This document shows positions 33,684-45,007 of a stretch of DNA of 64,000 bases, piece after piece (positions within the stretch are counted from its first letter, which is position 1; each line of letters begins with the position of its first letter). Below the pieces are notes generated by a model, which saw nothing but the letters and a program-made list of their open reading frames with translations, made no database searches and was not told where the DNA came from. Source of the DNA: Ophiosphaerella korrae (taxonomy: Eukaryota > Ascomycota > Dothideomycetes > Pleosporales > Phaeosphaeriaceae); assembly GCA_028456385.1 (NCBI GenBank), contig JALNQF010000001.1:1054001-1118000 (forward strand), given 5' to 3'. The position numbers and the translations under genes are program-made.

Positions 33684-35116
33684 TTAAGAAAGATTGAAGC
33701 TGGTCGTACTCCCAGTGACTTGCATTCCAGATATCACGTTGTGACCAGAGATAGGAGCATTGAATGTAGGCCCGCTATACAAGGTCCCTCTGCGGCCATT
33801 CTCCGTAGGGCTAGTAGGCTGGAGAAGGCGCTGTTGTTGCCTTTTCGCAGCTTCCTTCTTTTCCTTCCACCCATCTTGGTTCTCTTCCACCGTATTATTC
33901 CAGAGCCAAAGTTGATCCTGTACTCAAACATAGCCAGCGTCCTTGGCAGTCTCAAACCTAGTCATGCCTGTATGCGTTGCATGAATGCCGTTGTTTGGAT
34001 ACGCTGCGAGAATCGCTGATTGCTTCAGCACTATCTGCAAGAGCTAAACAACTGACTCTACTTATAGAAGAGATTGTTAAGTAATTACATACCTCGCCTA
34101 GCCCAGCGTATCCGAGTTCCTCATAGAAGCAGAAAATGTCAACAAATTTACTGTCGTTTCTGCTTCGGTCGTCAAGCATAGTATGAAACTCTTGTTGAAC
34201 CGCGGCGAGCATCTCGGAGTCTGGCCGCAAGACGCCTACAATCTCCGAGTTAGTTTTACGCAGTAGCTTCAAGAGCTTCGAGATCGGATGTCCCCAGTTT
34301 GCAAGGTTCGCCCCAAGGTGTGGTGTGCCCATAAACGCAATCGCCACTATGCTTTCAAGCAAGTCCTTCGTATGCTGCTGCGCCGAGCCGCGAGAGACAA
34401 GAATTGCCTGTTAGGTGTATCAGTAGAGTATAGACGGGTGATTATGTCAGTGTTAGACTCGCCTATTCAACGACTAACCCACCAAGGCTGTGCACAACGA
34501 AGATCAGAGGGCGAAAGTTCCGTACCCTAAGTCAGCCTACAGATCTTGGTAATCAACCGCCAGCGACATGTATCAGCTACTATAGAGACAGCTCTTCACG
34601 GCTGCTTCGGCTTGCATGAAACCCCAAGACTGCCTCTGCCGATTTCCTGGGCCGCCGATGTCCTTGCATCCGTAGGGCTATTAGTTCTCTCCATCAAGAA
34701 GCCTAAGCGCGCAGTGTCGTAGAAAGCGTCAAGGAGGGTCTTACGGTATCCATCCTCTTCCTCTGCATTCCCAAATCCTCGGCCAGAGCTTTTCCGTGGT
34801 CTCTTAACGTGCCATTCCCAGTCACGCTTAACCCTCGGATGATATCGGCATCGTAGCCAAACGTGATAATCCGCGCCTTTGGAAGATCTTTCGCAAGAAG
34901 ATCCCTCAGCCAGAACACATTGGTGGGTTTGTCAGTCTAAGTAGATTCGCAGTTACCAGTTAGGCCGTGGACGAAAACAATGCTGGTTATCCTAGTCAGG
35001 GAAGCCAAAGAGTCTCAGCAGGCGACGTACTCGATAATGTCACCAACGCTCTCAGACAGCGTTTGAAGACCATAGTCTCCCGCCGTCGAGAACAGCTCTC
35101 TTCTGTTGGCGTATTG
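33684..35116 (-). pseudogene. SesB-like alpha/beta hydrolase with C-terminal amyloid-type motif, inactivated
   Basis: Reading the minus strand gives a lipase of the kind fused or paired with fungal STAND receptors. Blocks in order are YGLQTLSES, IVFVHGLTG (oxyanion strand), NVFWLRDLLAKDLPKARIIT, FGYDADI, the nucleophile elbow VVHSLGGLVVE, IAFMGTPHLGANLANWG, FCFYEELGYAGLGE and the catalytic-His region IHATHTGMTRFETAKDAGY. After a Lys/Gln-rich linker the protein ends with a Gly/Asn motif. Introns fit at 34462-34408 and 34092-34035. Lesions: TAG at 34937-34939 (Trp position), TAG at 34463-34465 (Gln position) directly beside a GC instead of GT donor, TGA at 33924-33926, and about 200 unexplained bases at 34530-34740. 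The 5' end is uncertain. It was presumably a membrane-lipid hydrolase effector of cell death. Confidence 0.8.
33692..33764 (-). other. RHIM/PP-like amyloid motif of the lipase pseudogene
   Basis: Encodes FNAPISGHNVISGMQVTG followed by a short Ser/Thr/Phe/Asn end. Two N/Q-x-hydrophobic-x-G cores (NVISG, MQVTG) resemble the RHIM-like PP-type motifs of fungal signalling amyloids. The same pattern starts the neighbouring receptor (35475-35552). Confidence 0.65.
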
Positions 35117-35456
35117 GAAGACGCATTCTGAGATGCTCCATTGTCTCCACCCGCGTCGGTGTTTGTCCTAGCATATTGGGTTGTTGGACGTATCGGCTTC
35201 TTGAAAAAAGACGTGGTGCAAATCGCTGGGACAGTGACAACGACGCCAAAATCATCACCACAATTAGGCTAGGTGGTCAAGAACTACTTTGAGACTGCGA
35301 GATGTGGTGGGGTAAGACCGACATACCTCAGCTGCAGCTGAGCATCTATCAAGCGTGGACTCAGTCGCCCTCCAGCTTTCATCTACTGCCTCTTCTCACA
35401 TCGGCTCACAAAGAGAAAAATATGTCTACGTCCTGTACTGCTATTTGAGACCAAAG

Positions 35457-37510
35457 ATGCGGCAATCGAGCGATTTCAATGGAGCGATTACCGGCCGCAA
35501 TGTCATTGCTGGGTCGAGCTTCGAGACTGGCGCTACCATGAACAACTACTTCGGCCCATCGTGCAAAGCAGGTCTACTCCAGGAGCGAAACGAACATCTA
35601 CATCTTCACTAATGCCGGCGCGCAGACAGACTAAGCCGGAAGCACGAGCCCTTCTCCGCGGTTCCGTTTGCGCCAGACCCGACTTTGTCGACCGACCGGA
35701 GATCCTCGCGTGGGCGCGTGACAAGTGCGCGAGACCAGGCGCGCGGGCGGCACTGGTGGGCCTTGGCGGGGTGGGGTATGTCTCTACTGTGACACACTAC
35801 AGTACAGTGCTAACAAGGCCAAGCAAGTCGCAGCTCGCCGTCGAATACGCCCACAGCATCTGCGATGCGACACCACGCACCTTTGTCTTCTGGGTGCACG
35901 CCAGCACCGGGCCCGGTTCGAAGAGGCGTACCGAGGTCTTGCGGACAGGCTGGAGCTGCCTGGGCGACTCGATCCCAAGGCAGACGTTTTGCGACTAGTC
36001 AGTAACTGGCTGTGCGACGAGGCAAATGGACGATGGACGATGATTGTGGACAATGTCGACGACATTGAGACATTCTTCCCATCGCGACAGCAGGGACAAG
36101 AAAGCGCGCCTGTATCACTAGCGACCTACCTCCCTCAGAGCCGCAACGGGTCGATACTGATCACGTCGCGAAGCAGGGATGCAGCAGCTAGGCTGGCAGG
36201 AGGCTACCACAACCCCATAACGGTGCATGCGATGGACGAAAGCCAGGGTCTACAGCTCCTTCGTAACAAGCTGCTAGTCGCGTCGCACGAGGAAGGCGCG
36301 GCGGCAGAGCTGCTGCCTACATCAACCGGCAAGCACGAATGACGATAGCCGAGTACTTGAGCGAGTTTCACGCGAACGACGAGCGGCGCGAAAGCCTGCT
36401 GAACTGGGACGCAGGCGACCTCCGCCGAGACGAGAGCGCGCCAAACCCAGTAGTAACAACATGGCAGATATCGTTTGAACGCATCCAGCAAGAAAGGCCG
36501 TCGGCAGCAGAGCTGCTGTCGCTGATGAGCTTCTTCAACCCGCAGGGGATTCCTGAGAGGACGTTGCGGAGGCGCAACAGGATAGCAGCAGGTGCGTCGG
36601 ACAACGAGGGTGAGGCTGACCGCACGTTTAAAGAGGATCTCAACACCCTACACGGGTATTCTCTCGTTTCATCGACAACGACGACGACAACCGATCGCGA
36701 GGCGTGGGAGATGCACGCTTTGGTGCAATTCTGCACGCAAGTGTGGCTGTCGTCGTTTGGTGAGGCGGAGCGGTGGAGGAGCGAGTTTGTAGAGCTGATG
36801 GCACGAGAATTCCCGAGTGGGGAGTTTGAGAACTGGAAGCAGTATGAGCAACTACTTCCGCATATTGAGCCGCTCTGCAATACTGAGCCAGCTTCTAGGC
36901 AGTTGTTAAAGGCATGGGCGCAGGTGCTTACGAATAGTGCGTGGTATCTATGGATGAAAGGGAGCTACCAGACGGCGCAAGTTGTAGCAGCAAAGGCAGT
37001 TACAGCTCGAGAACAGGTGTTTGGGTTAAACAACGGCCAGACACTGGCAACCATTAGTATCTTAGCGTTGATGCTGCAGGATCAGGGCAAGTATGAGGAT
37101 GCAGAGAAGCTAAACCGGCGAGCGCTGGAAGGGAGGGAGAAGGAGCTAGGGGTACACCACCCCTCACTCTAACTTTTGTGTACTGCCTTGCTCATCTTTT
37201 ACACACTATGAAGCTATACGCAGAGGCTGCAGAGCTATACCAATGAGCATACGATGGGCATGTACAGACGCTCAGCCCTCAGCACCCACAAACTATCAAA
37301 TGCGGCAATCACTTCTCAGCGTTGCAGCAGGAAACAAAGCAAGCCAGGCTAGCGGACAATCAGGACCTGGCTCTCCATGGACATGGCGAAGAAGCTATTA
37401 TCAACACGACTCGTGCGGTAAGTACAACCGCACAAGCAAGTAGCAAGCAGAAAGACAAGCAAGAATCACTTTTAGCACGCATTAAAGGAAGGATCCGCAG
37501 AAAGGATTAA
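35457..37510 (+). pseudogene. NB-ARC-TPR STAND receptor with N-terminal amyloid-type motif, inactivated
   Basis: Start MRQSSDFNGAITG. The short N-terminal motif leads through a probable intron (35572-35625) to HEPFSAVPFAPDP and DFVDRPEILAWARDKC, then the P-loop GLGGVGKSQLAVEY, split by a second intron (35776-35823). Further blocks are FVFWVHAS, the Walker B region WTMIVDNVDD, GSILITSRSRDAA, YINRQARMTIAEYLSEF, a winged-helix region, and TPR units (NSAWYLWMKGSYQTAQVVAA, MLQDQGKYEDAEKLNRRALE, then more in a shifted frame) ending KGRIRRKD. Lesions: frame losses near 35676-35682, 35906-35914 and 37160-37170, a deletion near 36304-36316 that removes the GxP (PLAI) motif, and a TGA at 37244-37246. 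The intact form would oligomerise on ligand and template its motif onto an effector. Confidence 0.85.
35475..35552 (+). other. RHIM/PP-like amyloid motif of the receptor pseudogene
   Basis: Encodes FNGAITGRNVIAGSSFETG followed by ATMNNYF, in frame with the receptor start. Against the lipase motif the pattern F-N-x-x-I-(S/T)-G-x-N-V-I-(S/A)-G is shared, with the next Gly at the same spacing plus one or two residues. N-terminal on the receptor and C-terminal on the effector is the arrangement known for fungal amyloid pairs. Confidence 0.65.
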
Positions 37511-38100
37511 TAATATGACAGAAATAGTTTTACTACTACCGTAACAGTAAATAGCTGAGAGCCTGTTGCATAACGCGTTACTGTGAATAATGCATTACAT
37601 AAGTTATAGAATACACGCAAGACACTATGGCTAAGCCTATTTCAAGATGACCCTGCGCTGAGAGCAAACGATGTGCGTGAACCGGAAACCGATTCTGGTT
37701 ACTATTGTATCAAGCCTCCCACGCAAACCAAAACCTACCCTCACTATGCTCAATAACAGCATAACCTTTAATGAAAGCATACTCTTCTGCTCTATACTTA
37801 TCAAGAAAACAAAGAAAATAACTCTTTTGTATATTTCTAGTAACAGGTACACATTCTAAAGGTTTGGTAAACAACACCACACTGTTAGATAATAGCTTTT
37901 TTTTGGTATATATATAACTCTCTGTATAATTTTTTAAGTAGCTCTTCATCTACCATTCGCCCTCTTTCAACCAACTACCCTCTTTCAGCCAACTAGTTGT
38001 TTGCACCTCCTGGAGCCTATCTTACTTGAAGTCTACCTACAATACTCACCTACAGAATGGTATTAGCCACCTGCCGCTTCTCCCGCAAGGAGTCCAGTGA
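37511..38100. other. Spacer, AT-rich
   Basis: No supported gene. AT-rich with TATATATAACTCTCTG near 37911. It probably holds the promoter of the following decayed gene. Confidence 0.4.
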
Positions 38101-39115
38101 GCGCAACCTAAAAAAAATGTGGCTTCTTATCACTACCTGGCGAGATCCGAAATCAAATCTATGCAAATTGCTTCGAATCCGAGTTTTGTTGCGAAATTGT
38201 TGTCAAAGGTAACAAATTCACAGAACGAAAGACACCATTGGATAACTACTTCATAAGCTCATTTTTGGCACGACCAAATACTCGAATGTTCGGATCTACT
38301 CCAGTCACAAACCGAATCTCAAGACCATTAGGAAGATACACAACCTCACCATACTTTAACCTGCTTTGTCCATCTCGCCTCACAAACGTCATTCACGACT
38401 GGCAGACAGACTGGTCCGGGTCGCTGTATGCCCTCCACTTAGTATGTAAGCAAATCTACACCGAGACCCTGGCCCTTCTCTATCTATCACAACACCACCT
38501 TTGCCTTTGATGCGCCAAAAGGCATCAATGACTTTTTGACGGTAATGACAAAACCCAACCTCGAACGCGTCACCAACCTACATATTCACTATGTCTCTTA
38601 CCAAAGTTTTGTCGATGGTTTTTATCAAAGATTCAGAAATTATTATTATTAAAAAAAAAAAAAAAAAAAAAATAGATATGAGAACAGTTGGGCTGATGCT
38701 TGCAGTGCAGCATCTAAGTTAACTCGTTAATCTCCAGGAGCTCAAGATTCGGGCGCGTGTCGATGACTACTGTATCTCGAGTTAAGGGAAGATTGGTTAT
38801 TACCGCTATTAGAGTTTCGCCGAGCCACACGGTTGCCGCTGGAAATAGTCGACAGCCCGCACTCTAGCACAGGGACGCAGCGAACGCAAGGACTCAATGC
38901 CGTCAAGGTCGAGATTTGCACGTGGAGGTCAATTTATAATCATGCCAGCTATCGAAGGAAGATGGAAGCGAGGAAAGAATTGCTCAGACTGTTTTGGCGA
39001 CGCGATAAGTTTGGCTCTGCTGGGCTGGGAGGATCAAGATGCTATGGCCGAGTTCAATGAGGCTTGGAATGTCAAGTACAAAGATATTCGGTACAATCTT
39101 GGATTTGAGCTCTGA
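38101..39115 (+). pseudogene. LPGEIRNQIY-type (F-box-like/DUF7730) fungal protein, broken
   Basis: The start of the frame reads FLSLPGEIRNQIYANCFESEF, the hallmark opening of a large fungal family of F-box-like proteins. Further on, LVCKQIYTETLALLY matches the family's second block. The frame is then lost at a CTATCTAT repeat (about 38480); the next block continues in another frame (HNTTFAFDAPKGINDFLTV). A run of 22 A at 38651-38672 and a stop follow. LQELKIRARVDDYC and VKVEICTWRSIYNHASYRRK appear later in yet other frames, so the gene has at least three breaks. Function of the family unknown. Confidence 0.6.
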
Positions 39116-39540
39116 GTATAGTGCGCGCGGGGGGGGGGAAATGCAGTCAAGGAAAGTGGAAACGCTGTTGTGTACAGCTATATCTCATGAGCCAGAGATG
39201 TGAAAGAGCAAAATATACAAAGAGGCAGGGTAGCATCGACCCTGGAGCACTTTTACATTTCATGCCCACTTGCACAAAATATCCACCCAAACTCGGCACT
39301 AGCAACTTTGGGCCTTTACCTTTTCTCCCTAGGCTTCAGACAGGAGGTTCCGTCTACATATAGAATGGTAGCTTCAAGTTGATTTTAGTATTGTAGTTTT
39401 GATTACACTGAAGATAGTAAGAAATCACTTTTTTTTTTCGTTTTTTGTTTTTGTTTTCAATTTCAATTTCATATCCATGTTCATCCGACCGCCCAACTAC
39501 CCTTGATGAGCCTGACAACGAGTTTATTCAACCCGCGTTG
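39116..39540. other. Spacer with G10 and T-rich tracts
   Basis: Spacer between the pseudogene and the 3' end of the aldehyde dehydrogenase gene. Contains G10 at 39129-39138 and a T-rich stretch at 39429-39470. No gene recognised. Confidence 0.4.
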
Positions 39541-41057
39541 TCATCCTCCAATTCCCGGGCAACGAATATACATCACCTTTTGCTCTAGATAATGATCCAT
39601 ACTCTCTAGCAAACTCTCTCTCCCCGTCCCACTCCCCTTCCATCCACCAAACGGCAAGTCCCAACATCCCGTCGGGCTCGTGCAATTGATGCCCACCATG
39701 CCACTCTCCAGCTTCTTGCCTACTCTCACCGCGCGCTCCAAGTCCTTGGTGTACAGCGCGGCGTAGAGCCCAAACTCGGTATCATTAGCTTTGGCAATTG
39801 CCTCGTCTTCCGTGGTAAATGTATTGATCATCACAACTGGGCCAAAGATCTCTTCTTTGGCGATGCGCGAGGACTCGGCAACATCAGTGAAGATGACAGG
39901 GTGAACGAAGAGAGAATTGGGGCCTTGGCTATTTGTCAAGGGATTGGTATCGATAGTTGCACCTGCTTCTTGTTTGCCTAGTGCAATGTATCTTGTAACT
40001 GTTTCATGCTGCACTTTGTCTGCCTGTGGCCCATGGTTTGTTTCCGCCTTGGTCGGATCGCCTAGATTCCTGCTTTTTGCATGTTTGGTAAATGCTTCGA
40101 GGAACTTGTCTTTGATCGTTTCCTGTACGTATATCCTGCTATTCGCCATGCAAGTCTGGCCCGAGTTCCAGTTTATGCTGTCCTCCGTCTCCTTGGCTGC
40201 TTGCTCGATGTCTGCGTCTTCGAAGACCAGCGCTGGCGATTTACCTCCGAGCTCGAATACTACTTTCTTGAGGTTTGACTTGGCGGAGGCAATTTGTATG
40301 GCGCGGCCTGTCCGTGTTGAGCCGGTGAAGGAGAGCGCACGAACCTTCATATGCTCTGCCAATGCCTGGCCTGATACATTTCCGTGGCCAGAAAGCACAT
40401 TGATAACACCTGGAGGGAAGCCACACTTTTCTATCCATTGAGAGACTTTCCACGACGTCAAAGGCGCCTTCTCGCTACTCTTTACAATCACACAGTTTCC
40501 CGCAGCTACCGCGGGCGCAACTTTTTTCGAAAAGAAGATCAACGGCGCATTCCACGGTATCACAATCGCTACAACGCCAAAAGGCTGTCGGAGGCTCATG
40601 TTCAGGAACCCGGGCGTGTTCAAGCTCGTGTGGCCTTGTGGGTACGCTGCTTCGGCGAAGTAGTTGAAGTGTGTCGCTGCGTAATGAGAATCGATATATG
40701 TGCTGATTGGACGGCCCATTGCTATGGCATCAAGTTGAGCCAACTCGTTCTTCTCCACCACGACAAGTTCGCCTAGCTTTTTGAGTGGTGCTCCACGCTG
40801 TTGGGGCGAAAGCGCGCTCCATGCTGGAAAAGCGGCTTGGGCAGCATCAACTGCAGCATCTACATCAGACACGGTTGCTTCCGCGACTTTGAAAGTTCAT
40901 CAGTAAGTCTTACTTAGATGTGAATATTTCCAAGGGCATATGTACCCTTCGCAACGAGCTCTCCTGTATGTGGCGAGAACAAGTCGAATGTTGCATTGTC
41001 GCTCGCAGAAACTAGCTTGTTGTTGATGAACAGCTGAGCTTCGATTGGGACGGCCAT
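39541..41057 (-). CDS. NAD(P)-dependent aldehyde dehydrogenase
   Basis: Two exons (41057-40946, 40886-39541; 59-nt intron) give 485 residues, standard for the ALDH superfamily. Motifs: FGVVAIVIPWNAPL, NCVIVKSSEKAPLT, coenzyme-loop FTGSTRTGR, general-base Glu249 in FELGGKSP, nucleophile Cys283 in NSGQTCMANS (spacing of 34 as in ALDH1/2), KEEIFGPVV, and FGGWKGSGTGRE near the end. It oxidises an aldehyde to the acid in the cytosol; substrate not inferable from sequence. It begins the 39.5-51.8 kb block with permease, regulator, isomerase-family enzyme and monooxygenase, so an aldehyde intermediate of that putative pathway is a reasonable guess. Confidence 0.93.
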
Positions 41058-42705
41058 CTTTCTTCAAGGATCTCTCTCCTTTCGAAATCCAGACGAATAC
41101 CTTACCAAAACGCTCGAGATGAATGCAAGATAAGTCGAGATGTCCCAAAATCATCCCGCCGGATATTAGCACTTAATTCCGAGTACGGAGGGGCATAGTG
41201 GGGTCAAAGTCTAAAGTTCCGGATGATTTACTTCCATACAGGATAGGACAGCCTGGTGGTGTCTGTTGATGAAGATCATGCCGGATACCAACATCCTACA
41301 CGCCGCCGGCTGTACCCTTCCGTTTGCACATGGACATCCGGAGGCCTTGCTTAGATGCATGGCGAGAAAGTCCATCTCCCGCGGCCACGTAGCGTTCCGC
41401 ATTCGGGGAGATAGGGCCAGCAACAGACTATCAAAACTTAACTCATGCCAACAACGCGGACTCGGGATCGCGGAAGACTACATGTTGGATTTTGGGTGCG
41501 CGCTGAGAAGATTTTAATAGCAGAGTGATGGAAATTACCATGTATTTCACAAGAACTAGGGGCTTGCAATATAACCCCCATCAGAGGAAAAACTGGGGGA
41601 AAGGGTCTATAGACCGTATCGTCAGATTATGGGTAGATTATACGCAAAGCAGCATTTCTTAGCACACCATGCCGCTTTCTCGCCGTCTTTGGAGAAAACT
41701 GCTAGGTAACAAGGGGAACGGATTAGGTAGGTGCTGATAAGTATTCCATTAGGATTGAACATGGGCGGATTACGGTTGCTAATTAGATTATGAGGAGTGT
41801 TCGTTTATGAATGTGTGATTGGGAAGTGTTGGGAATTGGGCGATGAAGTCGTGCTTGAGCGGTTGAACAAGCCTACTAATGTTGTACTCTAATGTGTGGG
41901 GTTAAGAAGTAGACTCGAGAGCTTTTTTTTTTTTTTTTCCAGTACCATGTCTGCTGTGGAGGAGCAATGGTTTTGCAGACTGTGCTCTTACAAACGGAAG
42001 CTCATACACGAAAGATACTGTGTCTTCCTCACTCGCCTGTTGAGCCGATTCCTGAGAGCTTGGAAAACTGGGGCGGCATCCTTATCGTACTAGGTATTGT
42101 ATGCTATTTATTACCTACGATTGCCGCCCGCTCGCCATAGTCAGCTCTTGATCTAATGGGGGGGGGGGGGGTGCAGTCAGAGCATGTGCCGAACGAGAGG
42201 CAAGCACTGCGCCTGACCCTCTAACAGACTCATGTCAAAATGACTCCTTATCATGGTGTTGAAAGCACATGCCTCTCCCACACTTTCCACCCCAACCTCC
42301 CCTTTCCCGAACCCACATTGACCCCCGCCGATCCACACACCATCCTCTCCGGAACCGCGGAAGCACGTATCCGACCCGCACACAGGCAAGCGTATTTACG
42401 CGTACCCACACGGAGGCCGTGCCGCAGCAAAGTTAATGGCATGCGTAGCACAAGCGTCTACGAAATCACTTGTCGCTCACTCGTTTGACAAGAATTCGCC
42501 ACACGGCAACAGGATGTGCACATGGGGGAAGCGAAGCGGGCGGGGAATGCGATCCGTTTGGCTCTAGTACGCTGCGTAGTGTAGGTAATTAGACTGGATA
42601 CATACATAGGGAGGCGAGTTTCAGCTCAACCTCTTATGTTGAATCCTTGGATCGCATCTTTGGTATTTTTTTTTTTTTTTTTTTCAATCATCGATTTTTG
42701 ATGCA
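41058..42705. other. Divergent intergenic region, ALDH / NCS1 permease
   Basis: About 1.65 kb. Contains T16 (41923-41938), G14 (42158-42171) and T19 (42666-42684). The last ends 21 bases before the permease ATG. A CGG-N3-CCG palindrome lies at 42411-42419. Frames at 42240-42490 on both strands have no family support. Confidence 0.5.
42411..42419. promoter_or_regulatory. Candidate Zn2Cys6 binding site (CGG-N3-CCG)
   Basis: CACGGAGGCCGTG is a perfect inverted repeat containing CGG and CCG three bases apart, the half-site pair bound by many Zn2Cys6 dimers. It is about 290 bp before the NCS1 permease start and close to the Zn2Cys6 regulator gene. Such a short site can occur by chance. Confidence 0.3.
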
Positions 42706-44464
42706 ATGGGAGGAGCATCAACGCTGCTTAGGACGCTCGAGGTGCGGCCGAGGGACGACGAGTACGAGGCGATTGAGACGAGTGCATGGGGGAATAGGGA
42801 TGTGTATCCCATTGCGCACGATAAGCGGACGTATGGCGTGTACGCGTTTGTATCGTACTGGGGTAAGAGATGTCGTGTTTTGGCTTGCGTTGGCGACGAA
42901 TCGACTGACTAATTGGTTTAGGGACGTGTGGGATTTGTTTGTCGTCGTGGACGATTGGGAGTAGTTTAATTGGGATTGGGCTGACGGCTGCGCAGGCCAT
43001 GACTGCGGTTACGATTGGCATGCTGATTGCTTCTGGGACGGCTTTTCTCAATGGCACGCCGGGTGCGAAGCATCATCTGGGGTATGGGATGCTGGCTCGA
43101 TCTGCCTTTGGGCTATGGGGGTCGTACTTTTGTATCATGCTCAATGTCTTCCAATCGTTTGTTTTCTACGTGAGTAGCTTGCACTGCTTTTGACCATGGC
43201 CATTGCTGAACATATCCAGGGCACACAGATGTACTTTGGCGGCCAAACCTTTGTTCTCATCCTCAATGCAATCTTCCCGACTTTTTTGCGCATGAGAAAC
43301 ACTTTACCTAAAAGCGCGGGTATCACTACGCCTGGTCTCATTGGCTTTATTCTGTTTATGATACTCTATTTCCCCATCATTTACTTTGTGCCGGCATGGA
43401 AAGTTCAAAAACTGCTCGAAGTGCAAATCATCATTGCAACCGCAACTCTCCTTGGAATCATGGGGTGGGCAGTCCATGCCAATGGCGGCAGCCCAGGCAA
43501 TCTTGTCGCTCCCGCTATTGAGCTAACGCGTGCTGAAGCCGGGTTTCGTGTGATCCAAGGCATCACATCCGTGGCAGGAACCTACACAGGAGGCACCGAC
43601 CGTGTATCAGACTGGACACGCTACGGCCGCTCTCGACACACATCGACACCCGCCATCATTACGCTCGCGGTAACTGTGACGGTCACTGCGCTTGTTGGCA
43701 TCATTTCAACATCTGCACTGGCTGAACGCTATGGCATGCTCGAATGGAACCCCCTTATCATGCTGCAATGGCTGCAAAAAACAAACTATACCCCAGCTTG
43801 CCGCGCAGGCACCTTTTTCGCAGGCATTGGCCTCCTCAGCGTCACCGTTTTTGTCAATTACACGCAAAACTGCGTCTCCTCAGGCATGGACATGGCCATG
43901 CTTGTTCCGCGCTATCTTACACAACGCCGGGGCGCCATCATCTTTTCCATTCTCGGCGTGCTGGCGAATCCCTGGCGTTTCTTGACGCAGGCATCCACAT
44001 TTATCACTGTGTTGAGCAGCTTTGGCGTCTTTATGGCCCCCGCAGCTGCCATTCTCATCGTCGATTTCTGGCTCGTGAGACGCACAAGGTGGAATATTCC
44101 GGAGCTTTATGTCCCAGGCGGCATATATTGGTTCACGGGTGGTGTCAATTGGCGGGCCATGGTGGCGTACGCTTTGGGCATGTGGCCTGCGCTTCCTGGC
44201 TTTGTCGCCGAGGTTTCGAGTCCAGGTGCTATTCATGTGGATATCGTATGGAGGCGCTTCTATCAAATTAGCTTCTTCTTTGGCTTCGTCACAAGCGGTG
44301 TTCTGTTTTATATTTTCAACAAAATTGCGCCACCACCTGGCTTAGGGGTACAGGTTGACTTTGATATTGATGGAAGTCATATTATCGAGGGTGCCACCGA
44401 AAGGGATGCTAGCTTGGAAAAGGGGGGTAATTTTGGTATTGATGTCAGAAAGCTAAACGATTGA
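42706..44464 (+). CDS. NCS1-family permease (nucleobase/allantoin/vitamin type)
   Basis: Three exons (42706-42862, 42922-43169, 43220-44464; GT-AG introns of 59 and 50 nt) give 549 residues. It starts MGGASTLLRTLEVRPRDDEY and has about 12 hydrophobic segments. Family-typical blocks are SSWTIGSSLIGIGLTAAQAM, GAKHHLGYGMLARSAFGLWG, GTQMYFGGQ, AGTYTGGTDRVSDWTRYGR, NPLIMLQW, NYTQNCVSSGMDMAMLVPRY and the LVRRTRWNIPELY loop. Relatives import uracil, uridine, allantoin, thiamine or nicotinamide riboside with protons at the plasma membrane; which substrate applies is not clear. Its neighbours suggest uptake of a nitrogen heterocycle to be degraded. The GT at the first intron gives GTAAGA. Confidence 0.9.
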
Positions 44465-45007
44465 CGAGCTCTCTCAATGGTAATATTCCCAAACCCGCAA
44501 ATATGCATTCAAATATATCTCTACGCTCTAGGCCACAATTGATGTCGGGCTCTAAGAAGTGCTCCAGGAATGGAGAAAAAAAAAAAAAAAAAAAAAAAAA
44601 GAATAAAACTTTGGCTAGTACAAGGTTAGCGGTGATATACAGAGAAAATGCAGGTGTGTGATCGTGAAGAATGTGATAAATGGCAAAGTTGCTGTTGACA
44701 ATGCGGGTAGGAGAGAGTCAGTAAGGTTACCCCCCTTTATCTGGTTGACATCCGACTCTACTTTATTGGAATGCTGCCGTCCATTGAATAGTCCTAGCTT
44801 CGAGCTTCTTGTTGTTCAACCATTGTCATTCTCATTTCTCATAACCATGTGCTGAAAGCATCGGTGGGTCATGAATCCCCATTCTGTACATGACACTCGT
44901 CCCGCAATATTTGCTCCTACAAATAGTGGATCAAAAAGGGGGGGGGGGGGGGGGGGGGGTTTGTGCTGCTGGGCGTTCGAAACGGCATGAAAGAAGAGTG
45001 AAATAAA
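44465..45007. other. Convergent intergenic region with A25 and G22 tracts
   Basis: 3' flanks of the permease (plus) and the regulator (minus). Runs of 25 A (44576-44600) and 22 G (44938-44959). No gene seen. Confidence 0.6.
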
